Shown: positions 51,140 to 61,952 of the stretch, piece after piece | Numbering within the stretch: position 1 is the first letter of the stretch | Layout of the letters: each line of letters starts with the position of its first letter | Source: Magnetococcus sp. PR-3 | Lineage (GTDB): Bacteria; Pseudomonadota; Magnetococcia; Magnetococcales; Magnetococcaceae | Direction: 5' to 3' | Assembly: GCF_036689865.1 (NCBI RefSeq) | Contig: NZ_JBAHUQ010000002.1 | Location: forward strand, 62,001-126,000 | Length of the DNA stretch: 64,000 nucleotides | Made by a program: the position numbers and the translations under genes | Notes under the pieces: model-generated | What the model was told of the DNA's origin: nothing | The model's database searches: none | The model's input: the letters and a program-made list of their open reading frames with translations, nothing else

Positions 51140-51470
51140 GCGGTTTTTTGGCTTATTAAAGCCATCCATGGGCTGGGCTGGTAAAAAAGAACGATTTGAT
51201 TCTATGGGTACTTGGCACGGCGGGAATCATAAAAAACAACAAGCCAGAGTCAATCTATTATTCACTGATTTCATTGAAAAATGCATTCCATTATCCAACT
51301 CTAAACAGACTATTTTTTCTTCATGTGTGCCTGCCCCAGATCTATAGACTGTAGGATCATTCTGACCCCTGCATTCGTTCATTCTGCTCTGTTACCTTCT
51401 ATCCTATGTGACCATTGTGATCTGACTTTTTGGATCTTATCCGTGTTCAATATAATGTGTGATCGCTGCC
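51140..51470. other. intergenic region right of the tRNA relic
   Basis: About 330 bp with nothing I can support. The 5' flank of the tRNA-like sequence and the promoter of the small HTH-like gene should be here. No hairpin with a T-run was seen. Confidence 0.4.
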
Positions 51471-51896
51471 ATGAGCCATTCGGATAAACAAGCCAAGCTG
51501 TCATTTGGGAGGCTTTCTGATCAAGAAGTCCTGCGCGAGATGGCACGTGATATGGACGTGGCGCTCTATTGCCCTTATGAAAAGTCAAAGGCAGCAAAGA
51601 TTTTGAGCATCAGCTCTGGTGAATTGGATAAATTAAAAAATAAGGGCAAAATTGCTTATCTCAATATAGCCACTCACGAAGTCCGTTTTCTCGGCCTTCA
51701 GTTGCTCACCTATCTTTTGGAGTGTGTGGTCCCTGTTGGTCCAATCCAGACTGATGAAGGACCACCTGTTCCAACGCCAAAGCCAACACAACCGCCAGTG
51801 AAAGCAGAACTGATTTCTGTGAGTGACGCGCTGTCCATGTTTGGCGTCATGACACGCCCCTACAGTGTGAGTCTCGGGAAATCAGGCCTTTTTTAA
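51471..51896 (+). CDS. small protein with possible helix-turn-helix, unknown
   Basis: A 141-residue soluble protein that I do not recognise as a whole. Residues about 30-75 (YEKSKAAKILSISSGELDKL then KNKGKIAYLNIATHEVRFLG) look like the winged helix-turn-helix of AlpA/excisionase or MerR-type DNA-binding modules. Then a Pro-rich linker (GPPVPTPKPTQPP) and a short tail follow. Its place beside the attachment-site relic would suit an excisionase-like accessory, but this is a guess. I take the ATG at 51471; a GTG at 51459 would add four residues. No strong ribosome site is visible. Confidence 0.5.
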   Translation: MSHSDKQAKLSFGRLSDQEVLREMARDMDVALYCPYEKSKAAKILSISSGELDKLKNKGKIAYLNIATHEVRFLGLQLLTYLLECVVPVGPIQTDEGPPVPTPKPTQPPVKAELISVSDALSMFGVMTRPYSVSLGKSGLF

Positions 51897-52139
51897 GCCG
51901 TACGGCGACCGGGAGTAGAACCCATGCGGATTCTTTTTAAATCTCTCCATAGATGTCCCCAGGCTGCTAAACCATAACGATCTGAAATTCCTATGCATCA
52001 CCAGACTAAAACCTTACGACAAATAAACATGGACCAACAAAGCCCCAATTTGTCACAATAAAAGATAGAAAAGACATTTATCTTACGACCACAGATCTGA
52101 CCATCCATACCCTTTATCCAGTGGGGCAGGTACTGTCGC

Positions 52140-55100
52140 ATGCATATAAACACTGCAAAACCTATTACCTCACTCATTTTTTTCCTGCTTTGTCTCTGCA
52201 TTGGCCTACCTGCCCACGCTGAACATGCCCCTATCCAGCTCACAGAAGCTGAACAAGCCTGGGTTACGCACCATCCCACCATCCGTGTGCATAATGAACG
52301 TGACTGGGCACCCTTTAACTTTTCTCAAGCTGGGCAACCTAAAGGGCTCTCTATTGATTATATGAATTTGCTGGCCCATAAAGTGGGGTTACAGATTCAA
52401 TATGTCACAGGTCCATCGTGGCATGAATTTTTGGGGATGATGAAAACAGGACAGTTGGACGTCATGCTTAACATTGTTAAGACCCCTGACCGCCAGCAAT
52501 ACCTGCTCTACACCCCACCCTATGTGGATAATCCCAATACCATCCTCAGCCGCAAAAGCACCCCATACCACACATTGGACCAACTGTTTGGTAAAAAGGT
52601 ATCGGTACCCAAAGGCTTTTTTTACGAAGAGATCCTTAACCGCGATTACCCACAGATCAAAATATTACCTGTGCGTAATACCATAGAGTCCATTAAAGCC
52701 GTGAGTTTTGGCAAAGCAGATGCGGCCTTGGGCGAGTTGGCTGTCTTTAACCATCTACTCACCCACCATATGCTCTCAGACGTAGCGATAAGCGGTGAGG
52801 TACAGATAGGCAAGCCTGAACTTAGCCAGCTCAATATCGCCACCCGTAAAGATCTACCCATACTGGCCAGTGTGCTCAAAAAAGGGATGGCAGGTATATC
52901 CACACAAGAGCTCCGGGCGATTAAACAAAAATGGTTGGACACCACCACCACACAACCACAAAACCCCGTATACATGCAGAGTCATGCCATCATTTGGTGG
53001 AGTATTGGGGGTATCTTGACCCTGGTTGCACTCATGGTGCCCCTTATCTTGAAGCAGATCCTTAATAAAGCCACCATTGCCCGGTTCAATGCCAGCATCC
53101 TGCGCCGTGTCGGTGTTATGGCTGTTTCACTGTTTTTGGCACTTGTTATTGGTCTCACGTGGTTTTCACTACAAAGGGTGCATGGCCAGCTGCAAAATAA
53201 CATTGGCAATCAACTACAAATTATTAATCAATCGGTCCACCAGGCCCTACAAACCTGGTTAGAAGGCCGCAAAAATTTAGTTATGGAGCTGAGCTACCAT
53301 AGTGCATTACAGGTGGCGACCAATCAGCTTTTACAAGCCCCCCGAACACGGGAAACCCTGTTAACCCACCCGAGCCAAAACAAACTACGGCGTTACCTTG
53401 AACCTCGGCTGAAACGCGCCAATGCCAAGGGTATCTTTATTATTGCACCCGACCGTATCAGCATTGCCTCCATGCGCGATGCCAACATTGGTCAGATCAA
53501 CCTTATTGCCAAACAGCGAAAAGCTTTGATGGATCGTGCTTTTAATGGGGAGACGGTGTTTATTCCACCCATTGAGTCAGATGTTCCCCTAAATGATGCC
53601 ACAGGTAGGTTAATTAACCGCGCACCAACCATGTTTTTTGCCACACCGATTAAGGATCCCAACGGGCTGGTTTTGGCTGTGCTGACCCTACGCTTTGATC
53701 CAACTTTTGATCTTACCCGCATTACTCGAGCTGGCCGCCCAGGCACAACCGGTGAGACCTATGCCGTGGACCCATTGGGCAACCTGCTAACAGAGTCGCG
53801 TTTTACCCATACTTTAAACCGTTTTTTTGGGACTGATCGACCTCGTATTCCCATCGCAGATCCGGGGGGTAACCTTATGCAAGGTTATGCACCGGCATCC
53901 CCCCAACAAACCTGGCCCTTAACCCATATGGCCATGGAGGTTTCACAGAAAAAGGCGGGCTTAAATCTACAAGGCTACCGGGATTATCGCGGGGTACCGG
54001 TGATCGGTGCTTGGCTCTGGTCCCAGGATCTAGGGATCGGGCTGGCAACAGAAATTGATGTAGAAGAGGCTTATCACCCCTACTTTGCCTTACGCAATTT
54101 GGTGCTGGGTGCGCTCGGCACCACCACTCTATTAGCCCTACTGCTAACCGGGCTCTCCGTTTGGTTGGGTGACCGCACCAAAGAGCATTTGGAACATTTG
54201 GTTAAAGATCGTACAGAGGAGCTAACCGCCAGCCGGGATCGCTTCCGGGTACTGTTTGATACCGCTGCCGATGCCAACCTTATTTTGGAAGGTGATCACT
54301 TTACAGCCTGCAATCAGGCGGCTATTGATCTGTTGGGCTATGCCAATAAAGAGGATCTGCTGGCTCAGCGCCCCTATGAAATTTCTCCCCCAACCCAACC
54401 GGATGGGCAGCCTTCTGACTCCAAAGCCATTGCCTGCATTGAAATGGCCCATACTCGGCAGGGCAACCGTTTTGATTGGGTTCATCAAAAACTGGACGGC
54501 ACCCCCATCACCGTTGAGGTGATCTTGACCCCCATTCAGCTAGATGGAAAAACCGTTCTCTTTGTCGTGTGGCATGACCTAACCGAGCGGCTCATTGCAG
54601 AACAGAACCTGCGTGAGAGTGAAGAACATTTTCGTGAAATGTTGGCTTCAGCACCGATTGGGGTCGGTATTGCGGATCGTCAGCGTAATCTGGTGTTCTG
54701 TAATCCCAGAGTCTCAGAAATTTCAGCCCTTAAATTGGGTGAGCCTGTGGACCCTGTGTATGTCTATCCCCAACAGCGTCTTCAAGCTGGGGAGATTATG
54801 CAAAAAGAGGGCATGGTCCAGGATTATGAAATGGCCGTTTATGGCCCTGAAGGTGAGATCCGCGAGATGCTTGCCTCATTTATGCAGACAGAATATCAAG
54901 GAGAACCGGCCACCATTGGCTGGATCTATGATATCAGTGAGCAAAAAGCTGCTGAACAGACCATTCATCAAGCCCGTGCACTGGCTGAAGAGGCCAACCG
55001 TGCCAAAAGTGATTTTCTGGCCAATATGAGCCATGAAATCCGCACCCCGATGAATGCCATTATCGGCATGTCACACCTCGCTTTACGTACCGATTTAAAC

Positions 55101-57191
55101 CACAAGCAACGCAACTATATTGAGAAGGTACACCGCTCAGCAGATGCTTTACTGGGGATCATCAACGACATTCTAGATTTTTCCAAGATTGAAGCGGGAA
55201 AACTGGATATGGAGGATATCGACTTCCGCTTGGATGATGTGCTGGAGAACTTGGCCAATCTAGTGGGTATGAAGGCTGAAGAGAAAGGGGTGGAGTTGTT
55301 GTTTGATACCGAGCCCGGCCTACCCACTGCCTTAATTGGGGATCCGCTACGTTTAGGGCAGATCCTTATTAATTTGGGTAATAATGCCGTTAAGTTTACA
55401 GAGCAGGGTGAGATTGTAGTCTCTACCCACTTGGAAGCATCGGATGGTTCTACAGCCCGTTTTCGGTTCAGTGTACGCGATACCGGAATAGGCATGACCG
55501 AAGCGCAACAAGGGCGACTCTTTCAATCCTTTAGCCAGGCCGATAGCTCAACCAGCCGTAAATATGGTGGTACAGGTTTGGGACTCACCATCTCCAAACA
55601 GCTCACAGAGATGATGGGGGGGGACATAGGGGTACACAGTGAAGCGGGCATGGGGAGTACATTCTACTTTACCGCCGATTTTGGTCTACAGGCCAACCCC
55701 AAACCCAGACAGATTATTAACCATCAGGAACTGGCAGGGCTAAGAGTTCTGGTGGTGGATGATAACCTCACTGCACGGGAGATCCTCACCACCATGGTGG
55801 CAGGCTATGGTATGCAGGTACATGGTATGGAGGATGGCCCATCGGCCTTAGAGGCTATTTTACAGGCCGATTCAGCAGGCCAAGCTTATGACATTCTCAT
55901 GGTCGACTGGCAAATGCCCCATATGGATGGCGTACACTGCCTACAGGCCATGGGGCAGCAGGATTTAGAGCATCCACCCGCCATGATTATCGTCACCGCT
56001 TTTGGCCGGGAAGAGGCCAGTCAAGCAGCCGAAGAACGGAATGTTCAGTGCCGTGCCATCCTAGCCAAACCGGTTACGCCAGCCTCTTTACTTGATGCCA
56101 TTGGTGAAGCCTTAGGACGTATTATTGCCCGAGGACGGGAAGAGGCTCAACTGATTGAGGATCCCATTCACGCAGTACAAAAACTCAGTGGTGCCCATTT
56201 GCTGTTGGTTGAGGATAATGAGCTTAACCAAGAGCTGGCCTTGGAACTGCTGGCCAATAACGGCATAACCGCCAAAACCGCTATGAACGGCCAAGAGGCA
56301 CTGGATATTCTGGCTACTGGTGAAGCATTTGATGGGGTTTTGATGGATGTACAAATGCCGATTATGGATGGTTACACAGCCGCCAGTAAAATCCGTGCTC
56401 AAACTCAGTTCGATACCTTACCGGTCATTGCGATGACAGCCAATGTCATGGTGGATGACCTGGATAAGGCCAAAGCCGCAGGTATGCACGCCCATATTGG
56501 TAAACCGATTAATGTTAAAGAGATGTTTAGTGTCTTGGCGACCTGGATCAAACCTGCCAACCCGTTGGCTAGCCCCACCGATGATCGCTCAGAAGAGACC
56601 GATATCACCCTACCCCCCCTACCGGGTATTGATACCCAAGCTGGTTTAGCCATTACCCAGGATAATCAGGCTCTTTATCTACGCCTTTTACGCAAATTTC
56701 ATGACCGCCAGGGTGATTTCAACGCACGGTTCAACGCGGCTCTTGGATCAGATGATCCCGATGCTGCCCAACGAGAAGCCCATACTTTAAAAGGAGTAGC
56801 TGGTAATTTAGGGGCAAAAAAACTGGAAGCTTCCGCTCAGCAGTTGGAACAAGCTTGCCAAGAAGGTATAGAAGATCTGGACACCCTATTGGCTCAGGTC
56901 AATACGGAACTAAGCCGTGTGATGCAGGGTTTGGCCGCACTGGCACATATCACCCCCAAACAGGTACAGAGCGTCGTTGATCTGCAACCAGAGTGGCAGA
57001 AACTGGTGACCTTATTGGAGGAGGATGATGCGGATGCCATTCAAGTCTTGGAGTCTCTCCACCACCATCCAGACCTCGCCCCTTATGCAGAACAACGACA
57101 TCGCTTAGAACAGGCTCTGGCCAGTTACGATTTTGAGGAAGCCCTGACATTGGCCAAGAATATTGGGCAGACCATCACCCAAGCCCGGTAA
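52140..57191 (+). CDS. hybrid sensor histidine kinase with SBP, Cache, two PAS, two REC and HPt
   Basis: A 1683-residue membrane kinase. A signal peptide (1-27) precedes a periplasmic solute-binding domain of family 3 (about 30-270; [17 protein letters not shown]). Two TM helices follow (about 285-308, 322-345), then a second periplasmic, Cache-like region (about 350-645) and a third TM (about 652-676). PAS domains lie at about 700-815 and 830-945. HisKA has the phospho-His at 965 ([18 protein letters not shown]). The HATPase has [11 protein letters not shown]1 has Asp1256 ([11 protein letters not shown]), REC2 Asp1403 ([11 protein letters not shown]), and HPt His1548 ([12 protein letters not shown]). 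The phosphorelay residues are all present. The SBP resembles amino-acid-type binders. No response regulator gene is adjacent. Confidence 0.94.
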   Translation: MHINTAKPITSLIFFLLCLCIGLPAHAEHAPIQLTEAEQAWVTHHPTIRVHNERDWAPFNFSQAGQPKGLSIDYMNLLAHKVGLQIQYVTGPSWHEFLGMMKTGQLDVMLNIVKTPDRQQYLLYTPPYVDNPNTILSRKSTPYHTLDQLFGKKVSVPKGFFYEEILNRDYPQIKILPVRNTIESIKAVSFGKADAALGELAVFNHLLTHHMLSDVAISGEVQIGKPELSQLNIATRKDLPILASVLKKGMAGISTQELRAIKQKWLDTTTTQPQNPVYMQSHAIIWWSIGGILTLVALMVPLILKQILNKATIARFNASILRRVGVMAVSLFLALVIGLTWFSLQRVHGQLQNNIGNQLQIINQSVHQALQTWLEGRKNLVMELSYHSALQVATNQLLQAPRTRETLLTHPSQNKLRRYLEPRLKRANAKGIFIIAPDRISIASMRDANIGQINLIAKQRKALMDRAFNGETVFIPPIESDVPLNDATGRLINRAPTMFFATPIKDPNGLVLAVLTLRFDPTFDLTRITRAGRPGTTGETYAVDPLGNLLTESRFTHTLNRFFGTDRPRIPIADPGGNLMQGYAPASPQQTWPLTHMAMEVSQKKAGLNLQGYRDYRGVPVIGAWLWSQDLGIGLATEIDVEEAYHPYFALRNLVLGALGTTTLLALLLTGLSVWLGDRTKEHLEHLVKDRTEELTASRDRFRVLFDTAADANLILEGDHFTACNQAAIDLLGYANKEDLLAQRPYEISPPTQPDGQPSDSKAIACIEMAHTRQGNRFDWVHQKLDGTPITVEVILTPIQLDGKTVLFVVWHDLTERLIAEQNLRESEEHFREMLASAPIGVGIADRQRNLVFCNPRVSEISALKLGEPVDPVYVYPQQRLQAGEIMQKEGMVQDYEMAVYGPEGEIREMLASFMQTEYQGEPATIGWIYDISEQKAAEQTIHQARALAEEANRAKSDFLANMSHEIRTPMNAIIGMSHLALRTDLNHKQRNYIEKVHRSADALLGIINDILDFSKIEAGKLDMEDIDFRLDDVLENLANLVGMKAEEKGVELLFDTEPGLPTALIGDPLRLGQILINLGNNAVKFTEQGEIVVSTHLEASDGSTARFRFSVRDTGIGMTEAQQGRLFQSFSQADSSTSRKYGGTGLGLTISKQLTEMMGGDIGVHSEAGMGSTFYFTADFGLQANPKPRQIINHQELAGLRVLVVDDNLTAREILTTMVAGYGMQVHGMEDGPSALEAILQADSAGQAYDILMVDWQMPHMDGVHCLQAMGQQDLEHPPAMIIVTAFGREEASQAAEERNVQCRAILAKPVTPASLLDAIGEALGRIIARGREEAQLIEDPIHAVQKLSGAHLLLVEDNELNQELALELLANNGITAKTAMNGQEALDILATGEAFDGVLMDVQMPIMDGYTAASKIRAQTQFDTLPVIAMTANVMVDDLDKAKAAGMHAHIGKPINVKEMFSVLATWIKPANPLASPTDDRSEETDITLPPLPGIDTQAGLAITQDNQALYLRLLRKFHDRQGDFNARFNAALGSDDPDAAQREAHTLKGVAGNLGAKKLEASAQQLEQACQEGIEDLDTLLAQVNTELSRVMQGLAALAHITPKQVQSVVDLQPEWQKLVTLLEEDDADAIQVLESLHHHPDLAPYAEQRHRLEQALASYDFEEALTLAKNIGQTITQAR

Positions 57192-57571
57192 CCATGCAAC
57201 CCTCTCGATCCTAAGCTAACCCATTGACCTTACCCTGCTCCCCTCTGTTCCTGTGGGACTAGGGTTCCCCAACCGTAAACCGGCCCATAGGGTACGGCCA
57301 TGACCATGGTCGTGCGAGAGCCTCCCCACCAAGCTTGGTTGATTCACTTACAGGGTGTGGCATTTGCCACACTCTATAGAGATATGCGCTACCCGGCTTA
57401 CTGTTATCACACTTTTTACATTCATTTTATTATATATACTTAGCCCCTTTTTCAAACGCCTCTCCATCCCCTTCTAATACCTAAAAAAACCACCAAATCC
57501 TATGTGAAATAACCTGTTTAACCGTGACTTAGGAATGATCTATATTTATAGGTGTTAATCCCTATGCACCC
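57192..57571. other. intergenic region before the copper/NosL cluster
   Basis: A 380-bp gap. It holds a short stem GTGTGGC (57355-57361) with GCCACAC (57366-57372) around ATTT, which may mark the end of the kinase transcript although the T-run is poor. An AT-rich tract (57410-57560) is a likely promoter region for the following operon. Confidence 0.45.
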
Positions 57572-57919
57572 ATGATGAGGTGGTTAAGTCAAACCATGTT
57601 CACCAACGCTCTTTCACCGCTGCGGCGACCGGCACAGGTTGTTATGGCGATTTTACTGATCCTGCTATTGGCCTGGGTTGGGATGTTTGTCCACCTAAAC
57701 TGGGTACGTGCGGACCATCAACAACGGGTATTGGCCAATGGCGCATGGGTCAAAAAGTTGCAGTTAACCGATCTAAGCCTATTTACCGAAGCCCGCTATA
57801 CACGCCACCCCACCATGGCCGACCGGCACAGTGCCTTTCAGGATCATCCCCTCTCTCTGGAGCATTTTCCAACCGGCTCTTTGGTTGCCCCCCCTGAACA
57901 TTTAAGGCAGACCCCATGA
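57572..57919 (+). CDS. single-TM protein heading the copper/NosL operon
   Basis: A 115-residue protein with one TM helix (about 22-42, VVMAILLILLLAWVGMFVHL) and a periplasmic tail of about 70 residues rich in His and Pro (RYTRHPTMADRHSAFQDHP). I do not recognise the family. It overlaps the permease gene start by 4 bp, so it belongs to the operon. The His content would allow weak metal binding, but no clear motif is seen. ATG 57572 is used; ATG 57596, with GAGGTGG upstream, is a good alternative start. Confidence 0.65.
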   Translation: MMRWLSQTMFTNALSPLRRPAQVVMAILLILLLAWVGMFVHLNWVRADHQQRVLANGAWVKKLQLTDLSLFTEARYTRHPTMADRHSAFQDHPLSLEHFPTGSLVAPPEHLRQTP

Positions 57920-59049
57920 CCCGTTGGCTCAACCGACACATGAACCTTATGGACTACACCATAACGGCGCTGCTACGCCGTAAAGGGCGCAACCTTGGGT
58001 TGCTGGTGGTCTACAGCAGCCTGATCTTTCTATTTGCATCGGTCATGTTGTTCAGTCACGCCTTACAGTACGAGGCCACACAAACCTTAAAAAATGCACC
58101 TGAAGTGGTGATCCAAAAAATGGTTGGTGGACGTCACGCTTTGGTCCCTGCGCAGGATCTGGAGCGTCTTACCAAGATCCGTGGTGTACGCCACCCCCAA
58201 GGGCGTGTGTGGGGCTACTACTATGACCCTGTGGTTAAAGCCAACTATACCCTGATGGCGCCACAAGAGGGGGCACCCGGACTGGGCGAAGCCATAATCG
58301 GTGCGGGCATTGCCAATGGCCGGGGGTTGGATGTAGGGGATGCTCTCTCCTTACCCATTGCCAATGGTGAACAGTTTGTCCTGAACATTGTCGGTATTCT
58401 GCCAGAGCAGACGCAGTTGGTCACTTCGGATCTGTTGCTGTTGGAGGAGAATACCCTCAGGGTTCTTTTGGATATTCCAGATGACTTTTATACCGATCTG
58501 ACCTTACGCGTACGTAACCCTAAAGAGGTCGATACGGTGGTGGGTAAGGTGGTGAATGAAATCTACGATGCCCGCCCCATTACCCGTGCTGAAATGCTCC
58601 GCACCTACCGGGCAATCTTCGATTGGCGCCAAGGTATTCTGTTGGTGGTACTTTTGGTTTGTGTCTGGGCCTTTGTCATTTTGGCGTGGGATAAAGCCGC
58701 AGGCCTAAGTGCTGAGGAAAAAAGAGAAATTGGTATTTTAAAAGCCATTGGTTGGGAGACATCAGACGTTATTGCGATGAAATTTTGGGAGGGCCTGCTC
58801 ATCTCATTAACAGCCTTCCTTATGGGTACACTCGCCGCTTATTGGCATGTCTTCGGCTTTTCAGCCACTTTATTTGAATCCGTCCTAAAAGGGTGGTCGG
58901 TCCTCTACCCACAATTTGCCCTAACACCCATGATTGATGGTGTACAGATCACCACTCTATTTTTCTTTACGCTCTTTCCTTATATCGCAGCCACACTGGT
59001 ACCCATCTGGCGGGTTGCCTCAACGGATCCAGATGCGGTGATGCGATGA
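57916..59049 (+). CDS. FtsX/MacB-type ABC transporter permease
   Basis: A 377-residue permease with four TM helices in the FtsX/LolC/MacB pattern. TM1 is at about 28-48, and a large periplasmic domain of about 190 residues follows. The last three helices come after residue 235, including EKREIGILKAIGWETSDVIAM, the cytoplasmic coupling loop. The ATPase gene overlaps it by 4 bp. MacB-type systems do not move substrate through a channel but work mechanically on periplasmic partners. In nos-type clusters a similar permease and ATPase pair serves copper-site assembly. That role here is inferred from the NosL genes downstream. Confidence 0.87.
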   Translation: MTRWLNRHMNLMDYTITALLRRKGRNLGLLVVYSSLIFLFASVMLFSHALQYEATQTLKNAPEVVIQKMVGGRHALVPAQDLERLTKIRGVRHPQGRVWGYYYDPVVKANYTLMAPQEGAPGLGEAIIGAGIANGRGLDVGDALSLPIANGEQFVLNIVGILPEQTQLVTSDLLLLEENTLRVLLDIPDDFYTDLTLRVRNPKEVDTVVGKVVNEIYDARPITRAEMLRTYRAIFDWRQGILLVVLLVCVWAFVILAWDKAAGLSAEEKREIGILKAIGWETSDVIAMKFWEGLLISLTAFLMGTLAAYWHVFGFSATLFESVLKGWSVLYPQFALTPMIDGVQITTLFFFTLFPYIAATLVPIWRVASTDPDAVMR

Positions 59050-59726
59050 TTGAGCTTATGGATGTACGCAAAGCCTTTAATCAAGGTAAGCCCAATCAAA
59101 TATGGGCGGTCAATGGGGTCACCCTAGACCTAAGAGATAGCCAGGTCACCGTGTTAACGGGTCCCTCTGGCAGCGGCAAGACCACACTACTAACCCTCAT
59201 TGGTGCCCTGGCCCGGCCCACGGAAGGACGGGTGCGTCTGGATGGTGAGGAGATCTCTAACCTACCAGAGCGGTTTCTTACTGAGATTCGCCGACACCGT
59301 TTTGGCTTTGTTTTCCAGCGTTTTAACCTTATCCCAGGGCTAACAGTTCTGGATAATGTCATGTTACCTACCCTCCCCATGGGCAGAGATCGTAGCAGCG
59401 TCCAACAACGGGCGATGGACCTATTGCAACAGTTGGGGCTGGAAAACAAGGTAGGATCTAAAGTGGAGTGGCTCTCTGGGGGTGAAGCACAACGCACCGC
59501 CATGGCCCGTGCGTTGATTAATGATCCCGATGTGATCATTGCGGATGAACCAACCGCCAACTTGGATAGCCACCTTTCAGCCGAATTTTTGCACATTATT
59601 GAGGCTCAGGCAGACCAGGGTAAAACCATTTTAATGACCAGCCATGATCCGCTGGTGTATGAATCCCCACTTATTCAGCGACGGGTGGACATAAGAGATG
59701 GCCAGTTGGTGGAGCAGACATCATGA
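59046..59726 (+). CDS. ABC transporter ATP-binding protein (LolD/MacB-like)
   Basis: A 226-residue ATPase partner of the upstream FtsX-like permease. Walker A is GPSGSGKTTLLTLIGAL. The Q-loop region is FVFQRFNLIPGLTVLDNV, as in LolD. The signature is LSGGEAQRTAMARAL, Walker B is VIIADEPTANLD, and the H-loop is MTSHD. It overlaps the genes on both sides by 4 bp, so the whole row should be translated together. Assignment to ATPase is certain; the cargo is not known. Confidence 0.95.
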   Translation: MIELMDVRKAFNQGKPNQIWAVNGVTLDLRDSQVTVLTGPSGSGKTTLLTLIGALARPTEGRVRLDGEEISNLPERFLTEIRRHRFGFVFQRFNLIPGLTVLDNVMLPTLPMGRDRSSVQQRAMDLLQQLGLENKVGSKVEWLSGGEAQRTAMARALINDPDVIIADEPTANLDSHLSAEFLHIIEAQADQGKTILMTSHDPLVYESPLIQRRVDIRDGQLVEQTS

Positions 59727-60733
59727 TGCTGCAACCCTCCATTTTGGCATTAACCATCGCCGATGGTGTGGCCCTACTGTTTTTGCTCTTAGCATCCGGA
59801 TTTGCCGTCATACTGCTACGCCATTGGAATTTGGGCAGTGGCTCCGCGCAACAGCTAACCCTTGAACGCCAAACCTATCTGGTCTCGACCCTGCTCAGTT
59901 TTGCCCTGGTCACACAACTGATCACTCTGCTGCTGCTTGTCTTTAATGCCGACCGCATGGCTGAGTATTTTGTGGGGGCTATGTGTGCTGTCGGTACATT
60001 TAATGCCCACCCTTGGGGGTTTCCTGCCCTGCAACTACGTTTGCTGCTGTTTGTTATGGCGGGTGTTTGGTTGGTGATGAACCATCTGGATAATCAACAC
60101 CCTCGATATCCCCTTATTCGCCCTAAATATGCCTTGGTCTTAGCCATAACCTTACTCTGTCTCAGTACAGCAGGGGTACAGCTTGGCTATTTTCTAGGGC
60201 TGGAAGGGGACTTGAGTGCGGTAATTACCTCATGCTGCGGTGCCCTGTTTAGTGTCGATGCCCCAACCTTGGCCGCTGATCTGTCAGGTATGGACCCACG
60301 CATGTTGATGATGTTGTTAACCCTAACCCTGGCCGCCACCATTGCAGCGGGTCTGCTGGTGATTAAACGAGGAAAAGGGTATGGCCTTTTTGGTGGTCTC
60401 ACACTCTTAAGCTTTCTGGTCAGTATGGCCTCCATCATTGGTTTTCTCTCACTCTACATCTATGAACATCCACACCATCACTGCCCTTTTTGCTTTCTAA
60501 AAGCCGACTATCACTATCTGGGCTACCTGCTTTACATTCCCCTGCTTACCGCAACAACACTGGGTTTGGGCGTATCTGCAAGCAGTGCATTGAATCGGTC
60601 TGGGCTACTCAATGGTGTCTTGCACAACCGGGGCATCACGCTTATCCGCTTGGCGACCTATCTGTGGGTTCTATTTGCCCTACTTACCCTGTTGTTGGTT
60701 AACCAATCTAATCTCATTCTTTTGGAGTCGTAA
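59723..60733 (+). CDS. polytopic membrane protein with HHHCPFC motif
   Basis: A 336-residue membrane protein with about eight or nine TM helices. I do not recognise a named family. A cluster IYEHPHHHCPFCFLKADYHY (about residues 250-269) sits between two TM helices and has three neighbouring His and a CxxC, a likely metal or redox site. Another pair of Cys lies in SCCGALFSVDAPT. Being inside an operon with a TlpA-like thioredoxin and two NosL proteins, it may pass copper or electrons across the membrane. It overlaps the ATPase gene by 4 bp and is 1 bp from the thioredoxin start. Confidence 0.75.
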   Translation: MMLQPSILALTIADGVALLFLLLASGFAVILLRHWNLGSGSAQQLTLERQTYLVSTLLSFALVTQLITLLLLVFNADRMAEYFVGAMCAVGTFNAHPWGFPALQLRLLLFVMAGVWLVMNHLDNQHPRYPLIRPKYALVLAITLLCLSTAGVQLGYFLGLEGDLSAVITSCCGALFSVDAPTLAADLSGMDPRMLMMLLTLTLAATIAAGLLVIKRGKGYGLFGGLTLLSFLVSMASIIGFLSLYIYEHPHHHCPFCFLKADYHYLGYLLYIPLLTATTLGLGVSASSALNRSGLLNGVLHNRGITLIRLATYLWVLFALLTLLLVNQSNLILLES

Positions 60734-60734
60734 C

Positions 60735-61253
60735 GTGCGTTTTGTATGGACTGTTCTCGTCACCCTACTACTGGTGGGGTGTGATACCCAGGCTCCCTTA
60801 AAAAATGGTGATCTTGCCCCCCCCTTTACGCTGCAAAATCTAGAGAATGAACCACTCTATTTTCCCTCTGACCTCAAAGGGCAGAGTGTGGTCTTACGTT
60901 TTTGGGCAGATTGGTGCCCCTACTGCCGAACAGAGATGCAGCAGATTGATACCATGCGCCAGGATTTAACCCAAAAAGGGTTATCCATACTGGCCATCAA
61001 TGTGGGTCAGGATCAACAAACCGCAGCCACCTTTTTACAGGATATCGGTGTTGGATTGGGCTCTTTGTTGGATACAGAGGGTGAGGTCGCCACGCAATAT
61101 CGGGTGCTGGGTTTGCCCACCACCTTCTTTATTGGTCGTGATGGTCGGATACGTTCAAAAATTGTGGGCGAAGCCAACAAAACCACCTTTTTACGCATGA
61201 CCAACGCTGTGCTGGCAAAACCCGATCAAGCGCTGACCCGTGCTGACCCCTGA
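60735..61253 (+). CDS. TlpA/ResA-like lipoprotein thioredoxin
   Basis: A 172-residue thiol-disulfide protein exported as a lipoprotein: the lipobox is LLLVGCDTQ, with Cys at about residue 16. The thioredoxin fold follows, with active site WADWCPYCRTEM and the cis-Pro loop GLPTTFFIGRDG. TlpA-like proteins reduce cysteines or copper sites of periplasmic metalloproteins, which agrees with the NosL genes in the operon. The start is GTG at 60735, one base after the previous stop. A longer frame upstream from 60612 would lie inside the previous gene and lack a signal sequence. It overlaps the next gene by 14 bp. Confidence 0.9.
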   Translation: MRFVWTVLVTLLLVGCDTQAPLKNGDLAPPFTLQNLENEPLYFPSDLKGQSVVLRFWADWCPYCRTEMQQIDTMRQDLTQKGLSILAINVGQDQQTAATFLQDIGVGLGSLLDTEGEVATQYRVLGLPTTFFIGRDGRIRSKIVGEANKTTFLRMTNAVLAKPDQALTRADP

Positions 61254-61926
61254 GTTCTCCATGGCTTTTATGGCGGGCATCTTAGGCAGTGGTCACTGCT
61301 TAGGTATGTGCGGTGGCTTGGTCAGTGCATTTTTTATGGGCCGGTTTTCCGATCAACACCGGTGGGTGCCCCATGGGCTCTACCATGGAGCACGGCTTTT
61401 TATTTATTTCACCCTTGGCGTACTGGCCGGATGGCTAGGACTCATCTTGACCTCCAGCGGGTTGGTTGGAAAAGCCCAAGCCATTTTGCAAATTCTGGCC
61501 GGATTATTGGTCATTTTCTTAGGTTTGGAAATCATGGGACTGAAGGGTCTACAGCTGGGTTATGACTTCTGGCCCTTCAACCGTCTCAGTGCGCGATTTA
61601 TGAAGGTCGGGGAAAAAGGGGCACTGCGGGGGGCCATCGCTGGTGGAGTGCTCAACGGTTTAATGCCGTGCTCCCTTACCTTAGCCATGGTGGTACAGGC
61701 CACCACCAGTGGGGGTGCGCAACAGGGTGGCACACTGATGTTAGCCTTTGGTGCGGGCACCCTACCCGCCATGCTATTTGTCGGCTTTGCCTTTCATAAA
61801 TTGGGCATCATTGTACGGGGTTGGTTATTAAAAATCGCCGCACTATTTATCGTCATTATGGGCCTTCAAACCTTATGGCAGGGCCTAACCTTTTTTTCCA
61901 TTATGCGCCTGTTGGGTAATGGCTAA
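61240..61926 (+). CDS. TauE/SafE-type (DsbD-like) membrane protein, copper-related
   Basis: A 228-residue protein with six TM helices in two inverted halves. The first half has GILGSGHCLGMCGGLVSAF and the second GVLNGLMPCSLTLAM. This Cys/His/Met pairing is that of the small sulfite-exporter-family proteins linked with cytochrome oxidase copper supply or with thiol-disulfide transport (CcdA-like). The exact substrate is unknown. The GTG at 61240 overlaps the thioredoxin gene. An ATG at 61261 is an alternative start, just before the first TM helix. Sitting behind a TlpA-like gene it may deliver electrons to it or move copper. Confidence 0.85.
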   Translation: MLTPEFSMAFMAGILGSGHCLGMCGGLVSAFFMGRFSDQHRWVPHGLYHGARLFIYFTLGVLAGWLGLILTSSGLVGKAQAILQILAGLLVIFLGLEIMGLKGLQLGYDFWPFNRLSARFMKVGEKGALRGAIAGGVLNGLMPCSLTLAMVVQATTSGGAQQGGTLMLAFGAGTLPAMLFVGFAFHKLGIIVRGWLLKIAALFIVIMGLQTLWQGLTFFSIMRLLGNG

Positions 61927-61952
61927 TTACACGCAACAATGAGGACACAGTT

